From Glandiceps talaboti (lineage: Eukaryota > Hemichordata > Enteropneusta > Spengelidae): DNA of 64,000 nt. The position numbers were made by a program, and so were the translations under genes. The notes beneath the pieces were generated by a model, which saw only the letters and a program-made list of their open reading frames with translations, had not been told where the DNA came from and ran no database searches. Where the stretch lies: NCBI RefSeq assembly GCF_964340395.1, contig NC_135560.1:15472098-15536097 (forward strand), in the 5' to 3' direction. Each line of letters starts with the position of its first letter. The first letter of the stretch is position 1. Positions 1-11,245 of the stretch are shown piece after piece.

Positions 1-1257
1 TGTCTCAACATGAAGCAAACGGCCTGTAATGGTAATAATAGCTACATAGCGAGGTCAAATGAACGCAGCTGTTTAAGCCATACTGCTACTAAAAGGCAAA
101 TGTATTCATGTCTTTAATGGGTAAAGGTCTACTCGGCTTCACGATTCTGTTTCATTTGCTGGATTACATGTACTACTAAACGTTTTCCTTCGCTTGTCGA
201 ACTTTTTCTGCATCATTGATGTCTGCAGAGAGCCTACAGGTAAGTCATAGCTGGCGGATGAGACATTTCATCACGTCGTTTACGTACTCGTGACGTTGAC
301 CTGTGCCTGATTGAGTGCTAATCAATGTGCGTTATTCTACCCTGCATCCGTAATCCAGGATGTGCCATAAGAATAGAGTATCATTCACCTCGGTCAAGAG
401 GTGTGTAGCATTATTTGTGGTATCCTGGTATGGCATTTCCCTGTTATCTAGTTAATATAGCAAGGATATCTCCTTTTCACCTATGAGCAGCCGAAACATA
501 AGTTAGCCACAGAGAAAAGTGGATATATATACTTGATACTATTGTAATGGCTGTTTTAATTTATACTTGCGAAATGTTGTAATAATTAGACAACATTTGA
601 TACCTTACAACACAGTACGTTCATTCCTAGCAACGTTATTTGTATTGATATGCCTGATATAGTGAACAACTATAGTGAATAAACAGGATTATACGACCAT
701 GTGGTACAGCGCATGACTTTTGAAATGCTGTAAGGATTTGCAGATAATAAAGCAATGATCAAGCTGTTTCAGTGAGTTTCACACCTACATCTATACTACG
801 GATTACGGATATAAGGATTTTTGATATATTTTTATTTTGATACATATGGTTAGTTTTCTGAATTGTTTAGAATTATTGAAGATGTCGCGATGCAATAAAA
901 AAATGTAGCATGTGATTTCTAGTACTAATGCCATAGCCTACATTGATGGTGAAAACGTCGAAAACATCGCATCAATAATTAATTATTTCTTGTGTTAGAT
1001 TTTCCATTCCCTAATTAAGTATGTTCCATGTTTAGTTTTTGTTACCTTAACAATTAACTGTTAATTCACTATTAAATCATCGTCAAGCGTCCAACGATAC
1101 AGAACCTTGTTCGTAGTGATATTATGGAGTTTTTCCTTTATGGCAGAAATGACCTCGGGACTAATTTCTTAACATTTCTCCAAAATTTACTTTTTAAAAT
1201 ATTGCTCCTGGTGCTTTTCAGATATTAGCCTGAAAGAAATTCAGGGACTCATATTTT

Positions 1258-1430
1258 CGTCATATTTTGAAGGAAATCGGCAATCTCTTATTTACTGTGC
1301 TGTTATATTCGGCGGCCATATTGGATTCTAAAATGGCGTAATTTTTATTTTCTTTACACTTGAAATGTGTGTGACTATCCCTGATTTTTTGTTGATTTTA
1401 AATGAGAATGGGTTTGAATGTTTTGTGAGT
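1258..1430 (+). repeat. Dispersed repeat, family A
   Basis: Shares interrupted blocks with 53018-53205 (AAGGAAATCG near the start, TATTCGG plus GCCAT in the middle, AAATGAGAATGGG-like near the end). Shorter related blocks occur near 47690-47975, 54000-54070 and 61155-61225. Probably an old non-autonomous element; no coding capacity or clear terminal repeats seen. Confidence 0.4.
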
Positions 1431-3200
1431 AATTATAAAATAGCAGCAAAAGTTGTTGGAGATTATTATTTCTAAAGGGACGTACTACATCGTACATATG
1501 GAGTGTATACTTAGAAACATCTTTTCGCTTGTTGATACCACTTCACATAAAATATATTGAAACATCAATGTAATTATTTTTTCCCTTGAAACGAAAGCAA
1601 CGTTTCTATTAAATGTGTGATTCTTGTTAGTGTCATTTTCGACCTGAACACACTATACGCTACTACACACGTAAATGCGACGGCTAGCTAAGTGTATATA
1701 TTACGCCGGGAGGTCTTCATAGCTACGGACGTGAGTAACATTGCTTCTCGACAAGTAATGAGCTAAATCGAATACGGTAACCATTCCGGAGAGTCTTTTA
1801 AAATAATTGAAAGCCTGATCTCAGCTTACCAAGACAAACACAAAATGCTACCGGTTTTCATTTCCGGAGTGTTAGCAATGTTACACGAATCGTGCCAAGC
1901 TGATTTGTGAAAGCTCTGGATTTATTCAGATTAGGTTGCCTTTCAACACCACGTAGACTCCCTTATTCGTGCTATATTCCATTTAAAGTTTTCAATTCTC
2001 AAACTGGCTATAGCCTAAATAGTTAATCATACACGTGTTATTTTGTCAAAGTATTTACAGTTTTTGTCGCAGTATTCAGTGTGTATTTACGGCTACGAAA
2101 ACGGCAACACCTAACTTAAGGCAAAATTGGAAAACAAATAATGGTTTGAGAAATTGCTCCGACCCTAAGTCAAGATTACTTTATGGTCAAAATGCTTCTG
2201 TGATAGTTTGATGGGGTGTAAAAGAAGTAAATGATGACAATTATATGTGCAGATTGTACTGTATAAATTCAGTTTACAGTCTGAAAATACCTGGGTTTTT
2301 GGAATGTGTTTTTTTAAGAATGACTATAGATACTTTAATATGGCAAGAAAATTCTTGAATTTTAATCTTTTCGAATTAAAAAATATATTTAGGGTCGGCG
2401 ACTTAAACTTGGATCGCTCGGGTTCTTGGATGAAAACATGTAATTTTTTATTTGTCCTCACTAATGAAACGAGAACCGAATAGTGTTCAATATGTTTTCT
2501 TCGGTGTAACTCAGTTGTGACCCTCTTTAAATACTTGAGCTAAAGATGAAAATGTATTCCAAGGTAATTCAAACGTCAGATTACAAGTGTAACTTAGTAA
2601 GTTGTATGTATTCTGTGATGCGTAAACATACCAAAGAACTTACAATAGAAAGAAATGATAGAAGTATTTTGGTAATATAATATCATAACAAATATAAAAC
2701 CCCTATTATTCTGACAAACGTTGGTCTACACAATAATTATTTTGTAAACAGCAAACAGAGTTGCATTCATTTTCCACTTTTGATTCTTACCGCCTTGACC
2801 TTTAACCTTAGGTCAATCCACTTATGATCTGTACCATCATATCCAACAGTCTGACTGTTCAGCTGTATACACATGTACGTTATTTCTTTGTGCTGGTAGA
2901 CTTGTTCACTCACGCGAAACAGGTTGCATATCGGGCAGGTTTTAAATGTAATTAATGGCTACATAATAATCGCTACTAATGTTTCTCTGTAAACTAATGA
3001 TGAAGATAACCCAATTGTGTGTGTAATACTATAAATGTACTGTGCTTCCATCGTCAACTCTTTTTCGTTTCAATTTGTATGTAAATTTCAAAGAAATGTA
3101 TTTACTGTGAATTTAGAAATAACATAAGATTGTGGCTAACTAAACATTTACAGGTGACGTCGTGAGATTGTCAAAGCCATAAAGACTCGAATGTAGTAAA

Positions 3201-3228
3201 TTATAGACATAGCGAACGAGTGGGTTCC
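3201..3228 (+). repeat. 28-bp exact direct repeat, copy 1
   Basis: These 28 bases recur exactly at 5103-5130, about 1.9 kb downstream, with unrelated sequence on both sides. The block contains AGCGAACGAGTGGGTTCC. Origin unknown; possibly the surviving end of a mobile element. Confidence 0.7.
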
Positions 3229-3374
3229 TGCCGTACATATAACGTTGATGGCTCTTTTTTAGTTCTTAGTTACTATCTTTGGCCCCTAAAAAGATTAAAG
3301 AAAGTGATGGCAAACACAATGTACAATGGAAGCCATTTAAATTGAAACAACACGTCGCTTGGATCAACAAATAT

Positions 3375-3775
3375 CTCACTAACATTGCTACAATGTATCG
3401 CCTGGCTGTACATACTCATACTAACTTTGCTAAATTTATGACCTGGTTGTACATAAACGCGCTAACATTGCTACATTTTATCGCCTGACTGTACATAATC
3501 TTACTAACGTTGGTACTTTTTATCGTCTGACAGAAACACCTTGCTAACACCGTGTCTTTCATTGTCTGGCGTGATGTCAAAATCTTTCCAAAATTCAATT
3601 TGCTACATTGTAATTGTAAATAATTTTATGTAAATAATTACAATTGTACTTCATATTATATGACAACTTATAGTGTTAATGTTAATAACGTCTTAGTCAA
3701 GACAGGCGATCAGATTTAGTAAATTTAGTAAGATTTTTGTAAAGCCAGACGATACGATCTAGCGATGTTAGTACA
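3375..3775. repeat. Foldback element with tandem-repeat arms
   Basis: Five imperfect units of about 42 bp start near 3375, 3417, 3458, 3500 and 3540. Each has the pattern CTNACTAAC...TTGCTA...TATCGCCTGGCTGTACAT. At 3699-3775 two further units occur in inverted orientation (GCCAGACGATACGATC...GATGTTAGTAC). Between the arms lies a short AT-rich palindrome near 3605-3655 (CAATTGT/ACAATTG type). The arrangement resembles a foldback or MITE-type element with repetitive subterminal arms. No transposase frame is present. Confidence 0.55.
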
Positions 3776-4539
3776 ATGTTTGTCGAGCAGAAGAAACAAT
3801 GTGGCGATTTCATGATATTTAGACATACGACAATTCGTTTAGACTGAACCTGCTTCCCTTGTAGTTATACACATTCTTATCATGTACTACATTTTGCGAA
3901 TACAACTAAGTTATAGCTTTGTGTACGTACGAAATGAACGTTTAATGTATGAATTTCCCCGTCCACGCTTCTTTCTTTCTACCTCAGGAGAAACGTCTTT
4001 GCTTGAATATGCTAGTATGTATATCACGATCCCACGAACTGCTGTATCGACAAACCTAGAAGATGGTTCAACTTTTTTAATACGTTTCGGGTTTTCAATC
4101 ATTCAAAAAGTATAGATCTATGTATAGTTTATTCAACCAACGCTGTGTATACAGTGAAATGAAAATTATTGATACGATCTTTTCTTATCAGATCAGCTGC
4201 TAAAATTACATTGTCAGAAACCACTTGGTTCATATTCACTGCTAAATTTCGATGGCGAGTGTTCAACTGCTGGGTAGAGTTGATGAATGGTTCGTGCATC
4301 ATGCATTACTATTTTCAATAGGCTTGAGAGTGTCGTTGTTCAAGTGTTCAAGAGACTGTATAAGTACATATTGGCGCCTCTATCACCTCTAACATCAGTA
4401 TTAGGAGTGACAAGTGTTCTATCTTGTGCTGCCCTGACACAATATACCACTCATCATTTTGACCTTCTATAACACAAGTGCGTATATATACTATATATAC
4501 GCACATATACATATACATGTACACATATGTGTGTGCGTG

Positions 4540-4554
4540 TGTGTAGACAGACAT

Positions 4555-4620
<66 letters not shown>

Positions 4621-4718
4621 GCACGCACGCACGCACGCACGCACGCACATACATACATACATACATACATACATACATACATACATACATACATACATAC
4701 ATACATACATACATACAT
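4540..4718. repeat. Compound microsatellite (GACA)n-(GCAC)n-(ATAC)n
   Basis: Uninterrupted GACA units are followed directly by GCAC units and then ATAC units. The long Cys/Val/Met and Thr/His/Ile open frames across it on both strands are artefacts of the repeat. Confidence 0.97.
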
Positions 4719-5102
4719 AAATAACTTTTATGTACAGAATGTATTCACCTACACGGTTTCATAACGAATGCAAGACTGATCGATGCAGTATGTACATAAT
4801 TCATTATGTGATTGTAACGGATGGAAGTCTTTTTAGTTATTGGATTTGAACGGACGTGGCATGCATCATATGTTATAAACCAAATAGGTTAAACATGCTA
4901 GTGAACTACGGGACATGGTCTAACCCTATATTCTCGTGATTTGAACTAACAGTATTATAATAGTAACACACACATGTATATGTGTTTTGGCCAGGGGATA
5001 AACCTACATTAGCCGGACTTACAATATATTATTAATGTCATAATTTTACTAGTAAGAGTTTATTTTAATGTTTGCATTTTATTTATATACATAACTATTC
5101 GA

Positions 5103-5130
5103 TTATAGACATAGCGAACGAGTGGGTTCC
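5103..5130 (+). repeat. 28-bp exact direct repeat, copy 2
   Basis: Identical to 3201-3228. It is followed by a short (TA)n run. Confidence 0.7.
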
Positions 5131-7665
5131 AGTATATATATACACTCAATTTCTATTTTTGAGGCAATTTTCAACAATGTGATGACGGTCGATGTATAAG
5201 GAAATAGTTTTGACTGTGTACCCTTATGAGAAATATAAGCCTGCCGTGAAGGCAATCAACACTAAGAGCCAATGGGCTGATCACGCGTCGGACTCGTTTA
5301 ACCCAAGTATTGACACCCTGGATCACCATAAACGATGTTGGCTCCGGAAAATAATCATTGATGACCTGCAAACTACGGGAAAAACTGTTCCGTGTCCAAA
5401 GGCCGCTTGACTGTTAGTTTGCTTCCAAAAGTACTTAGTCTATCACAAATACCCATCACAAAGTACAGCTTTGTGTGCCTTAGGTGGTTAGATAACGGAT
5501 GAGAGAGGCGCTTTCAATACAGCGAGTGTATTAAAGATGCGAGTAGGAGACATATTTCACCGCTTATATACTCATTCTACTCATCGAAATAGACGTTGTG
5601 CAACAGAATGAACGACATTAATCTCGACTATTTATATTCATTGGCGTATAGTCTAGATGGGATTAGGGTAGAAAAAGTCGTGATGAATTTGTTCTTTTGT
5701 CCGCACTCGTCTTTCTAAGGACGATGAATCTCTTTTACGGTGGCTGAGCCATGCTCCAAGAATTTATGTCACGTTTCACTGATTGACATTTCCTTGCAAG
5801 CATATTGTGTTTGATTTTGTCGTGTTCCGGAGCAATTATTGATAATGAGACGCGGATAATGCTTTACAGATCTTTACAGGACGCATTTTGCCATACTCTC
5901 CTTCTTATGAGATTGGTCTAATTACAAGTGCTATTTGTAGCTGCATTTAACTGACAAATATGCCTATTGTAAGCTGTCAGATTGGAGAAATAACTCAAGA
6001 ATTGAGGAGACACTTTCGACAATCGAACACCACGTAGTCTAGGAAATTGGAATGCATTTAACAAAGATATTTGGCTGTCGAACGGATGGGTACTGTCGAT
6101 GACATTTAAAACAGCTTACGTATTAATCAATGTGTTGTTAAACGATATCATGAACATCGATTGTAAGCTTTCTGTGTGACTGATGAGATTTCTGAATTTA
6201 TTTTCTTGAAGGGACCTTCCACGATGAAATAATACACCAACGAGTCGACTCGTACTGATTACCTGTTGGATCAGAAACATTGACCTCTAACCCCGCCCGA
6301 GGCGAGCAGCGGTGGATCTCCTTTGGTTCATCTTTATTCCTTATCTGTACTGCACATTTGGATGACGATGGAGGTAATATCCAAGGGCTAACAATTGCCG
6401 AGTCGACGTTGGATATATATTTGTTAAGCATCCTCGCTAGAAGAATATACTTTGGGGCTTATGACGATGCACTGAGTATAATGTATGTAACTTAATGCAT
6501 TCTTCTTCATAGTCAAAATGATAAACGTCCTTATAATATATTTGTAGTCTCCTGCATACCCAAGCAGGATGAATAATCGAAAATGTCATGTTTCTTATCT
6601 ATTTTCCCTTGTTTTAAAGCATGCCATCTCTTTAGATTGTTTGTGCACGTCAAATGCATAATGCATTATATGTGTAAAGTTCCACTGAATGTTGTAGTTT
6701 TGCTCTGTTTTCAATTGTACACAGCACACATATTTGACCAAATTTCAAAAGCTTCAAGTTGACTTTAAATATTCAGCTAGTTATTGAAATGCTTATTTTT
6801 CTTGCAGAGAAACACGAATGTTCAAGATCCGAATCGACAAGGTTCAGTAACCAGAACGTTCCTTTGACATAGTAGGACTATACTGAATGGAGATATAAAA
6901 CAGTTTACAAGACGCTATGCATCAAACTCATCTAAAAGCAGCGGGAAAATCCCAGTAATATTAATCTACCTCTGTCGAGTGTTCATTGTCCCAACTTGCT
7001 TTCTGTCTGTGGGCGAAAATGATTACTTCGTCTTGTTGTATAAAGAGATTTCCCCCTTTGAAGCGACGATCACAGAAACCGCTCGATCAAATTAAACTAA
7101 TACAGTGTCATTCCTGCGTCGATAAATGGTGTCGTGTAATGAAATGCCCCATGGGATACATAGCTCCCCTGGGTATGTGATATTTGTGACGTCATAGACA
7201 ACAGGAGTGGATAGCTTCGTCGTCAAGTCTACGTGTACACCATACCTGGGTTAACCATTCTGTTTATCTTCGTCACCCCTTACAGAAGACGGGATAGCCG
7301 TGTTGTGACAAGGAAATGAGTGTGTGACCAGCATTTAGTAAAATTGTAGGACATATTTCAATAAGATAGAAATCACATGTTTTGTCGTCTGACAAAACGC
7401 CGCCTACAGGAAGATGATTCAGGAGTTTTAAACAGATATGCAGAATGCATACCAATGATTGCACGGAATATAACAATTTCATTTTGTTCAGAAGCTGATA
7501 AAAAGTGTAAAGTTAACTACTCTGTTTTAGTTTCTCTGGATCATTGTGTTTTGATAGAACTCAGAGTCGCCAGTGGATAGACTGCATTCGATCCTATATT
7601 TGAGATATTTGCATACAGGTTATATATATCTGAGTGCTACTACAATATTTACATTTCATTGGAGA

Positions 7666-9066
7666 ATGATGAAGGCGGTGAAGACAGGAGAGGTAAAGCG
7701 CAAGATGAAAATCGTTGTGTCTGATTTAGGTACGGTTGTGAGTGAATTGAATGTTGTAACTGGACAGCTGCGCGCTCTGTTAAAACAGATCGATCGCGTC
7801 ACTTATGCACTTCTGCAAGGATGCGAACAGGGTTTATGCTCACCCGAGCTGGAGGAAGCAACTTTGAAGAGCATCGTTCCTAAATTAACTAGCAGGAGCA
7901 TTACAAACAGCTGTACCGCATCGATTGGTGACCACAGCGTCGAAACCAAATCTTGCACGGATGTCATTCAGGAGACTAACCCTCAGGTAGAAAACCCTAC
8001 TACAAGCGGGCGTGAAAAATTGAAATCAAATCCGAACAACCAGATGACAAAGACAGATTGTACATTACGCGGGAAAAGAGAAGGATTCTCTAAAAAGACG
8101 TTTTCTGCACCATGTCTAGATAAAATTGACAGGTATCGTTCTCAGGAATCACATCGAAAAAAGACATTACGGTTCGAGAGAAAGGTCGAATCGACAAGAC
8201 ATGTTACGATGAATGCCTCGGCAGGAGTTGATTCTCCGCATAAACCCATTGAAAAGATTCACTACCAAAAAAAATCGTGTTCTCGGCAAACCCCTTTGGC
8301 AAAGAAACTCTCTGCTGGTAACCCTCCATTGAAATGGAGTGACGCAAGAAAAAGTAATAAGAAAAAATGTGATCATGATTCGGGGACCTCATCTCAGCAA
8401 ATGTGTTCGCCGATGGTGCAGAGTGTAGAATTTAATAAAATGCAAGTATCGCATGGAGCTAAACTACAACAACGTTGTGATACCACAGACAAGTGCCTTA
8501 CCAATAAACCACCCATGGAAGCTATTCAGATGTGCAGTGCAGTCAGTCAATGTGAAACGAAGAGGAACGCTACCTCAAACGTGCGCCGCCGTATCAATTA
8601 CAAACACAGCAAAGCATTGCCGAACTGGCGAACAGGCTTGCAAGACAAGATTAATTACACTGAATGTTCAGACTCCTCCGAGGGAACAAAATTATTGGCT
8701 GATTACAGAGATAGTGACAGTGAACAGGAAAAACTCATGCCTTTATTTTCTTCACCTATGCACCATCCCGTTGCCTTGGAAACCGATGATAGCGAGGGGG
8801 GACATTCGGCACACGACTACGAAGCCAGTTACAATAGAAGTATTAATACATGGACCACATATGCAATTGTACACATTGATAACACATCGGAGGAGGAAGG
8901 ACTGCTCTTGAACGAGCTGCTCGAGGTTGATGATAAAGATACGACAAATGGAGAAGATAACGACGACGATGAAGATGATGATGATGACGACGATGATGAC
9001 GATGAAGACGGAGAGACTCATCCACATGCTAAAGGTCTAGAGTTTATTCAAAAACACGACTGCTAA
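7666..9066 (+). CDS. INSYN1-like coiled-coil protein with acidic C-terminus
   Basis: A long uninterrupted frame encoding 466 residues from the ATG at 7666, which is followed by a second ATG. The frame opens 31 codons earlier at 7573, but that leader is hydrophobic and unlike the rest and may be 5'UTR or intron. Residues 14-46 form a leucine/valine heptad helix (KMKIVVSDL...LLKQIDRVT). It aligns without gaps to the N-terminal helix of vertebrate INSYN1 (C15orf59), with about 13 of 33 identities by eye. INSYN1 is an inhibitory-synapse protein linked to gephyrin and dystroglycan. The middle is basic, Ser/Thr-rich and probably disordered. A run of about 20 Asp/Glu residues (8951-9017) precedes the C-terminal LEFIQKHDC; human INSYN1 also has an acidic stretch. 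Length exceeds the vertebrate protein (about 290 residues). The coding frame is solid; the family name rests on one short helix. Confidence 0.6.
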   Translation: MMKAVKTGEVKRKMKIVVSDLGTVVSELNVVTGQLRALLKQIDRVTYALLQGCEQGLCSPELEEATLKSIVPKLTSRSITNSCTASIGDHSVETKSCTDVIQETNPQVENPTTSGREKLKSNPNNQMTKTDCTLRGKREGFSKKTFSAPCLDKIDRYRSQESHRKKTLRFERKVESTRHVTMNASAGVDSPHKPIEKIHYQKKSCSRQTPLAKKLSAGNPPLKWSDARKSNKKKCDHDSGTSSQQMCSPMVQSVEFNKMQVSHGAKLQQRCDTTDKCLTNKPPMEAIQMCSAVSQCETKRNATSNVRRRINYKHSKALPNWRTGLQDKINYTECSDSSEGTKLLADYRDSDSEQEKLMPLFSSPMHHPVALETDDSEGGHSAHDYEASYNRSINTWTTYAIVHIDNTSEEEGLLLNELLEVDDKDTTNGEDNDDDEDDDDDDDDDDEDGETHPHAKGLEFIQKHDC

Positions 9067-9796
9067 TTTCCGCCATTCGCAGTCCGTTTTTACAAGTTAC
9101 AGAACTCCAATCACAGGTACAACCTCACCTGCACAAAACATGTTTTCAAGTTATTGCATGATTTCCAAACTACTAGATACGATAGAGCAAATAATTGTTG
9201 TGTTTAGCAAACCAAACACGTTTGAAGATTTATGACACTTGGTTTATATTTAGAAACATTAAGCCATAGGATAAAGATACGATACAAGCGATATTTTGTA
9301 TGCCAAACACGAGCCGATAACAACAACACATAAACGATATCAGGTATGTTCATATCTTTCAAAAAATATATATCTCTGATTATTCTGATTGCAATCGTGC
9401 ACAACGAATCATGTATGTCGCTGTATGTACATGTCATGTACATGATGTCCATTTCGGGAACTGTACCTTTATTTTACCTTGGTGTTAATTAAGATGAGAG
9501 GATACGCGGGAAACGTAACATGGATAGTTAACGAGACTCTAGATACACAAAGAGAGAGCGTATGACCTTTTAACAGACTTCTTGTTTTTTAGCCAGACTT
9601 CGGTCAAAAATATAAGACTACACTCAATTAAGGAGATTAGAGTCACTACTTTGGGTATATCATATAAGTAAAAAAAAAAACTAGCTTTATTACGATTTAA
9701 TGGTTCACATAAAGTCTCGGACTACCCCGTCGCGCCAATCATACGATAAAATTTTATCAGCGGCATCAATTACTGTTCAAAGATTCATACAAGAAT

Positions 9797-9802
9797 AATA
9801 AA
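9797..9802 (+). promoter_or_regulatory. Candidate polyadenylation signal AATAAA
   Basis: The canonical hexamer occurs about 730 bp after the stop of the INSYN1-like frame. Other AATAAA copies occur further on (near 9975), so use of this one is a guess. Confidence 0.3.
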
Positions 9803-10146
9803 ACTATGCAGAGCTGTCGGAGATTTATCAATCGTTTGTCTCTCACAGGGGCTCCTCTATCAGTAATGGAAATTGCCAATCAAGAAATGACTTTATGTAG
9901 TTTTTTTCTCTTAAAGCAGTGTATTGAATTTCACGTGATTACCTTTGCCACTGGCAGCGTCCATCAGATAAAAAAATAAATACCTTGTGTGAGCACCGAG
10001 CTACATGTAAGAGACCTCATATTGGGGTTTTACTGTAACATCACTTCTTGTGCCTTTTTTGTATTTGATAGAACAGGAATGTGTGTAAACATATAGCACG
10101 TTCCTATCAAGCAACTAAGATGAGCTGATCACTAGATAGTCTATGT

Positions 10147-10490
10147 AGTAAGCTGGATGGTCGAGCTGATAAGTGTTTTCTCAACTCAGCCTGCAAGCTC
10201 GATAGTTCAAACTCAGTATTTTTCATGGATAGCGTGTGTAGAAGCTGATTGGTTATGTTGATTAATTCATAATGACTACAATGTGTTCACTGTGTCGTTA
10301 CCCGGATGTAACCTGGTTCGTCGTATAAAGACCTTTGTATATTAACATGTGATATGCTAAATATGATCATGATTTTTCCTATGTTACATGAAACACTTTC
10401 TACATAGCAAGACATAGCCAAAAATACTTTGTTCGAATTACCAAGTTTGCAGGCTCCGTGGCGAGTGTTTGCCAGGTTAAGCCTACTACT
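10147..10490. repeat. Foldback (MITE-like) repeat, family B
   Basis: The left end (AGTAAGCTGGATGGTCGAGC ... CTCAGCCTGCAAGCTCG) is the imperfect reverse complement of the right end (CGAATTACCAAGTTTGCAGG ... CCAGGTTAAGCCTACTACT). A second copy lies at about 58458-58755 and a fragment near 62310-62345. No coding capacity. Confidence 0.6.
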
Positions 10491-10965
10491 GAGGCTAGCT
10501 TCTAGATAAACCGCTTCCACACATGATATGTAACCTGTCACTTCTACATTCTATTGCAATGTGTCAACTATTTAGACTCTGAAAACTATTTAGCGATCAT
10601 ATTTTCAGACAAAGTTCCGTTACTTCCAGTTGACTGTAGTTGAAGTTGCTTGAATTTAAAATTTATCAAAATTCGTAAAAATAGTTATGTTATATTAACT
10701 CGGGAGTATTTAAAAAAAACGTAAAACAAACGTTAGCAAGAATTTAAAAAAAGGCATGCTCGCCATGAATCTCAGGAACAAGGTAGCAGGTAAGTGAGAA
10801 ATTATTTATCTCAATAGTCTGCTTCGCTCAGCAGTAGAAAATACTGGTGACATAAGATGTCTTGTCTCAACGAGTTGAAGACAAATCCATTATGTCATGA
10901 GTATTCTTCATCTGAATAAAGGGATGTGGCAAAATAATGTCACTATGCAATGGATAACCTTAATT

Positions 10966-11090
10966 TAAGGAAAATGGTGATTTTGAATGTTTGACTCCCA
11001 TTTCGTGAACCGTAGACCCAATGCCGCCGATGCGAGATGCGAGTTGTAGTGATGTAGAAAGACCAGAAAATAAATACCGTATTATGTGTT
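10966..11090 (+). repeat. Dispersed repeat, family C
   Basis: Similar in the same orientation to 48860-49020. Shared blocks include TTTTGAATGTTTG, TGATGTAGAA and GACCAGAA.ATAAA. Probably a non-autonomous element. Confidence 0.5.
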
Positions 11091-11103
11091 CGAATGCGTG
11101 TAC

Positions 11104-11245
11104 AGACTGGCTTTGCTCCCGTTTGTTTCTGAATGACTGAATCCTATGCGCTTACAGAGGTTGCAATGGATTGTATGCTCTCATGGCATGGGGTTAATCC
11201 TCTGTGCCTATATTGATCCGTGTCAGGGGTAATAATTGTTAGTGC
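11104..11245 (+). mobile_element. SINE fragment, internally deleted
   Basis: Matches parts of the fuller SINE at 56404-56766: TTTGTTTCTGA, ATCCTATGCGCTTA, GCAATGGATTGTATGCTC and GGGGTAATAA. The middle part and the tRNA-like head are missing. Confidence 0.65.

Larger units (their letters stand above)
1..7665. other. Intergenic or distal intronic DNA, no gene recognised
   Basis: AT-rich sequence. The open frames on either strand are short and show no family I recognise, no convincing splice pairs and no compositional sign of coding. It holds a dispersed repeat near 1.26-1.43 kb, a foldback structure with tandem arms at 3.37-3.78 kb, a duplicated 28-bp block and a compound microsatellite at 4.54-4.72 kb. 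Non-coding 5' exons of the downstream INSYN1-like gene could lie here but cannot be seen. Confidence 0.6.

Noticed and set aside
4348-4764. Long overlapping frames rich in Cys/Val/Met or Thr/His/Ile
   Set aside because: They translate GACA, GCAC and ATAC microsatellites in all phases; the same happens at 22.0, 25.6, 27.6, 28.7, 57.3 and 63.1 kb.
8453-8911. 152-codon plus-strand frame inside the INSYN1-like gene
   Set aside because: An alternative frame of the longer frame, with no recognisable domain; ordinary shadow.
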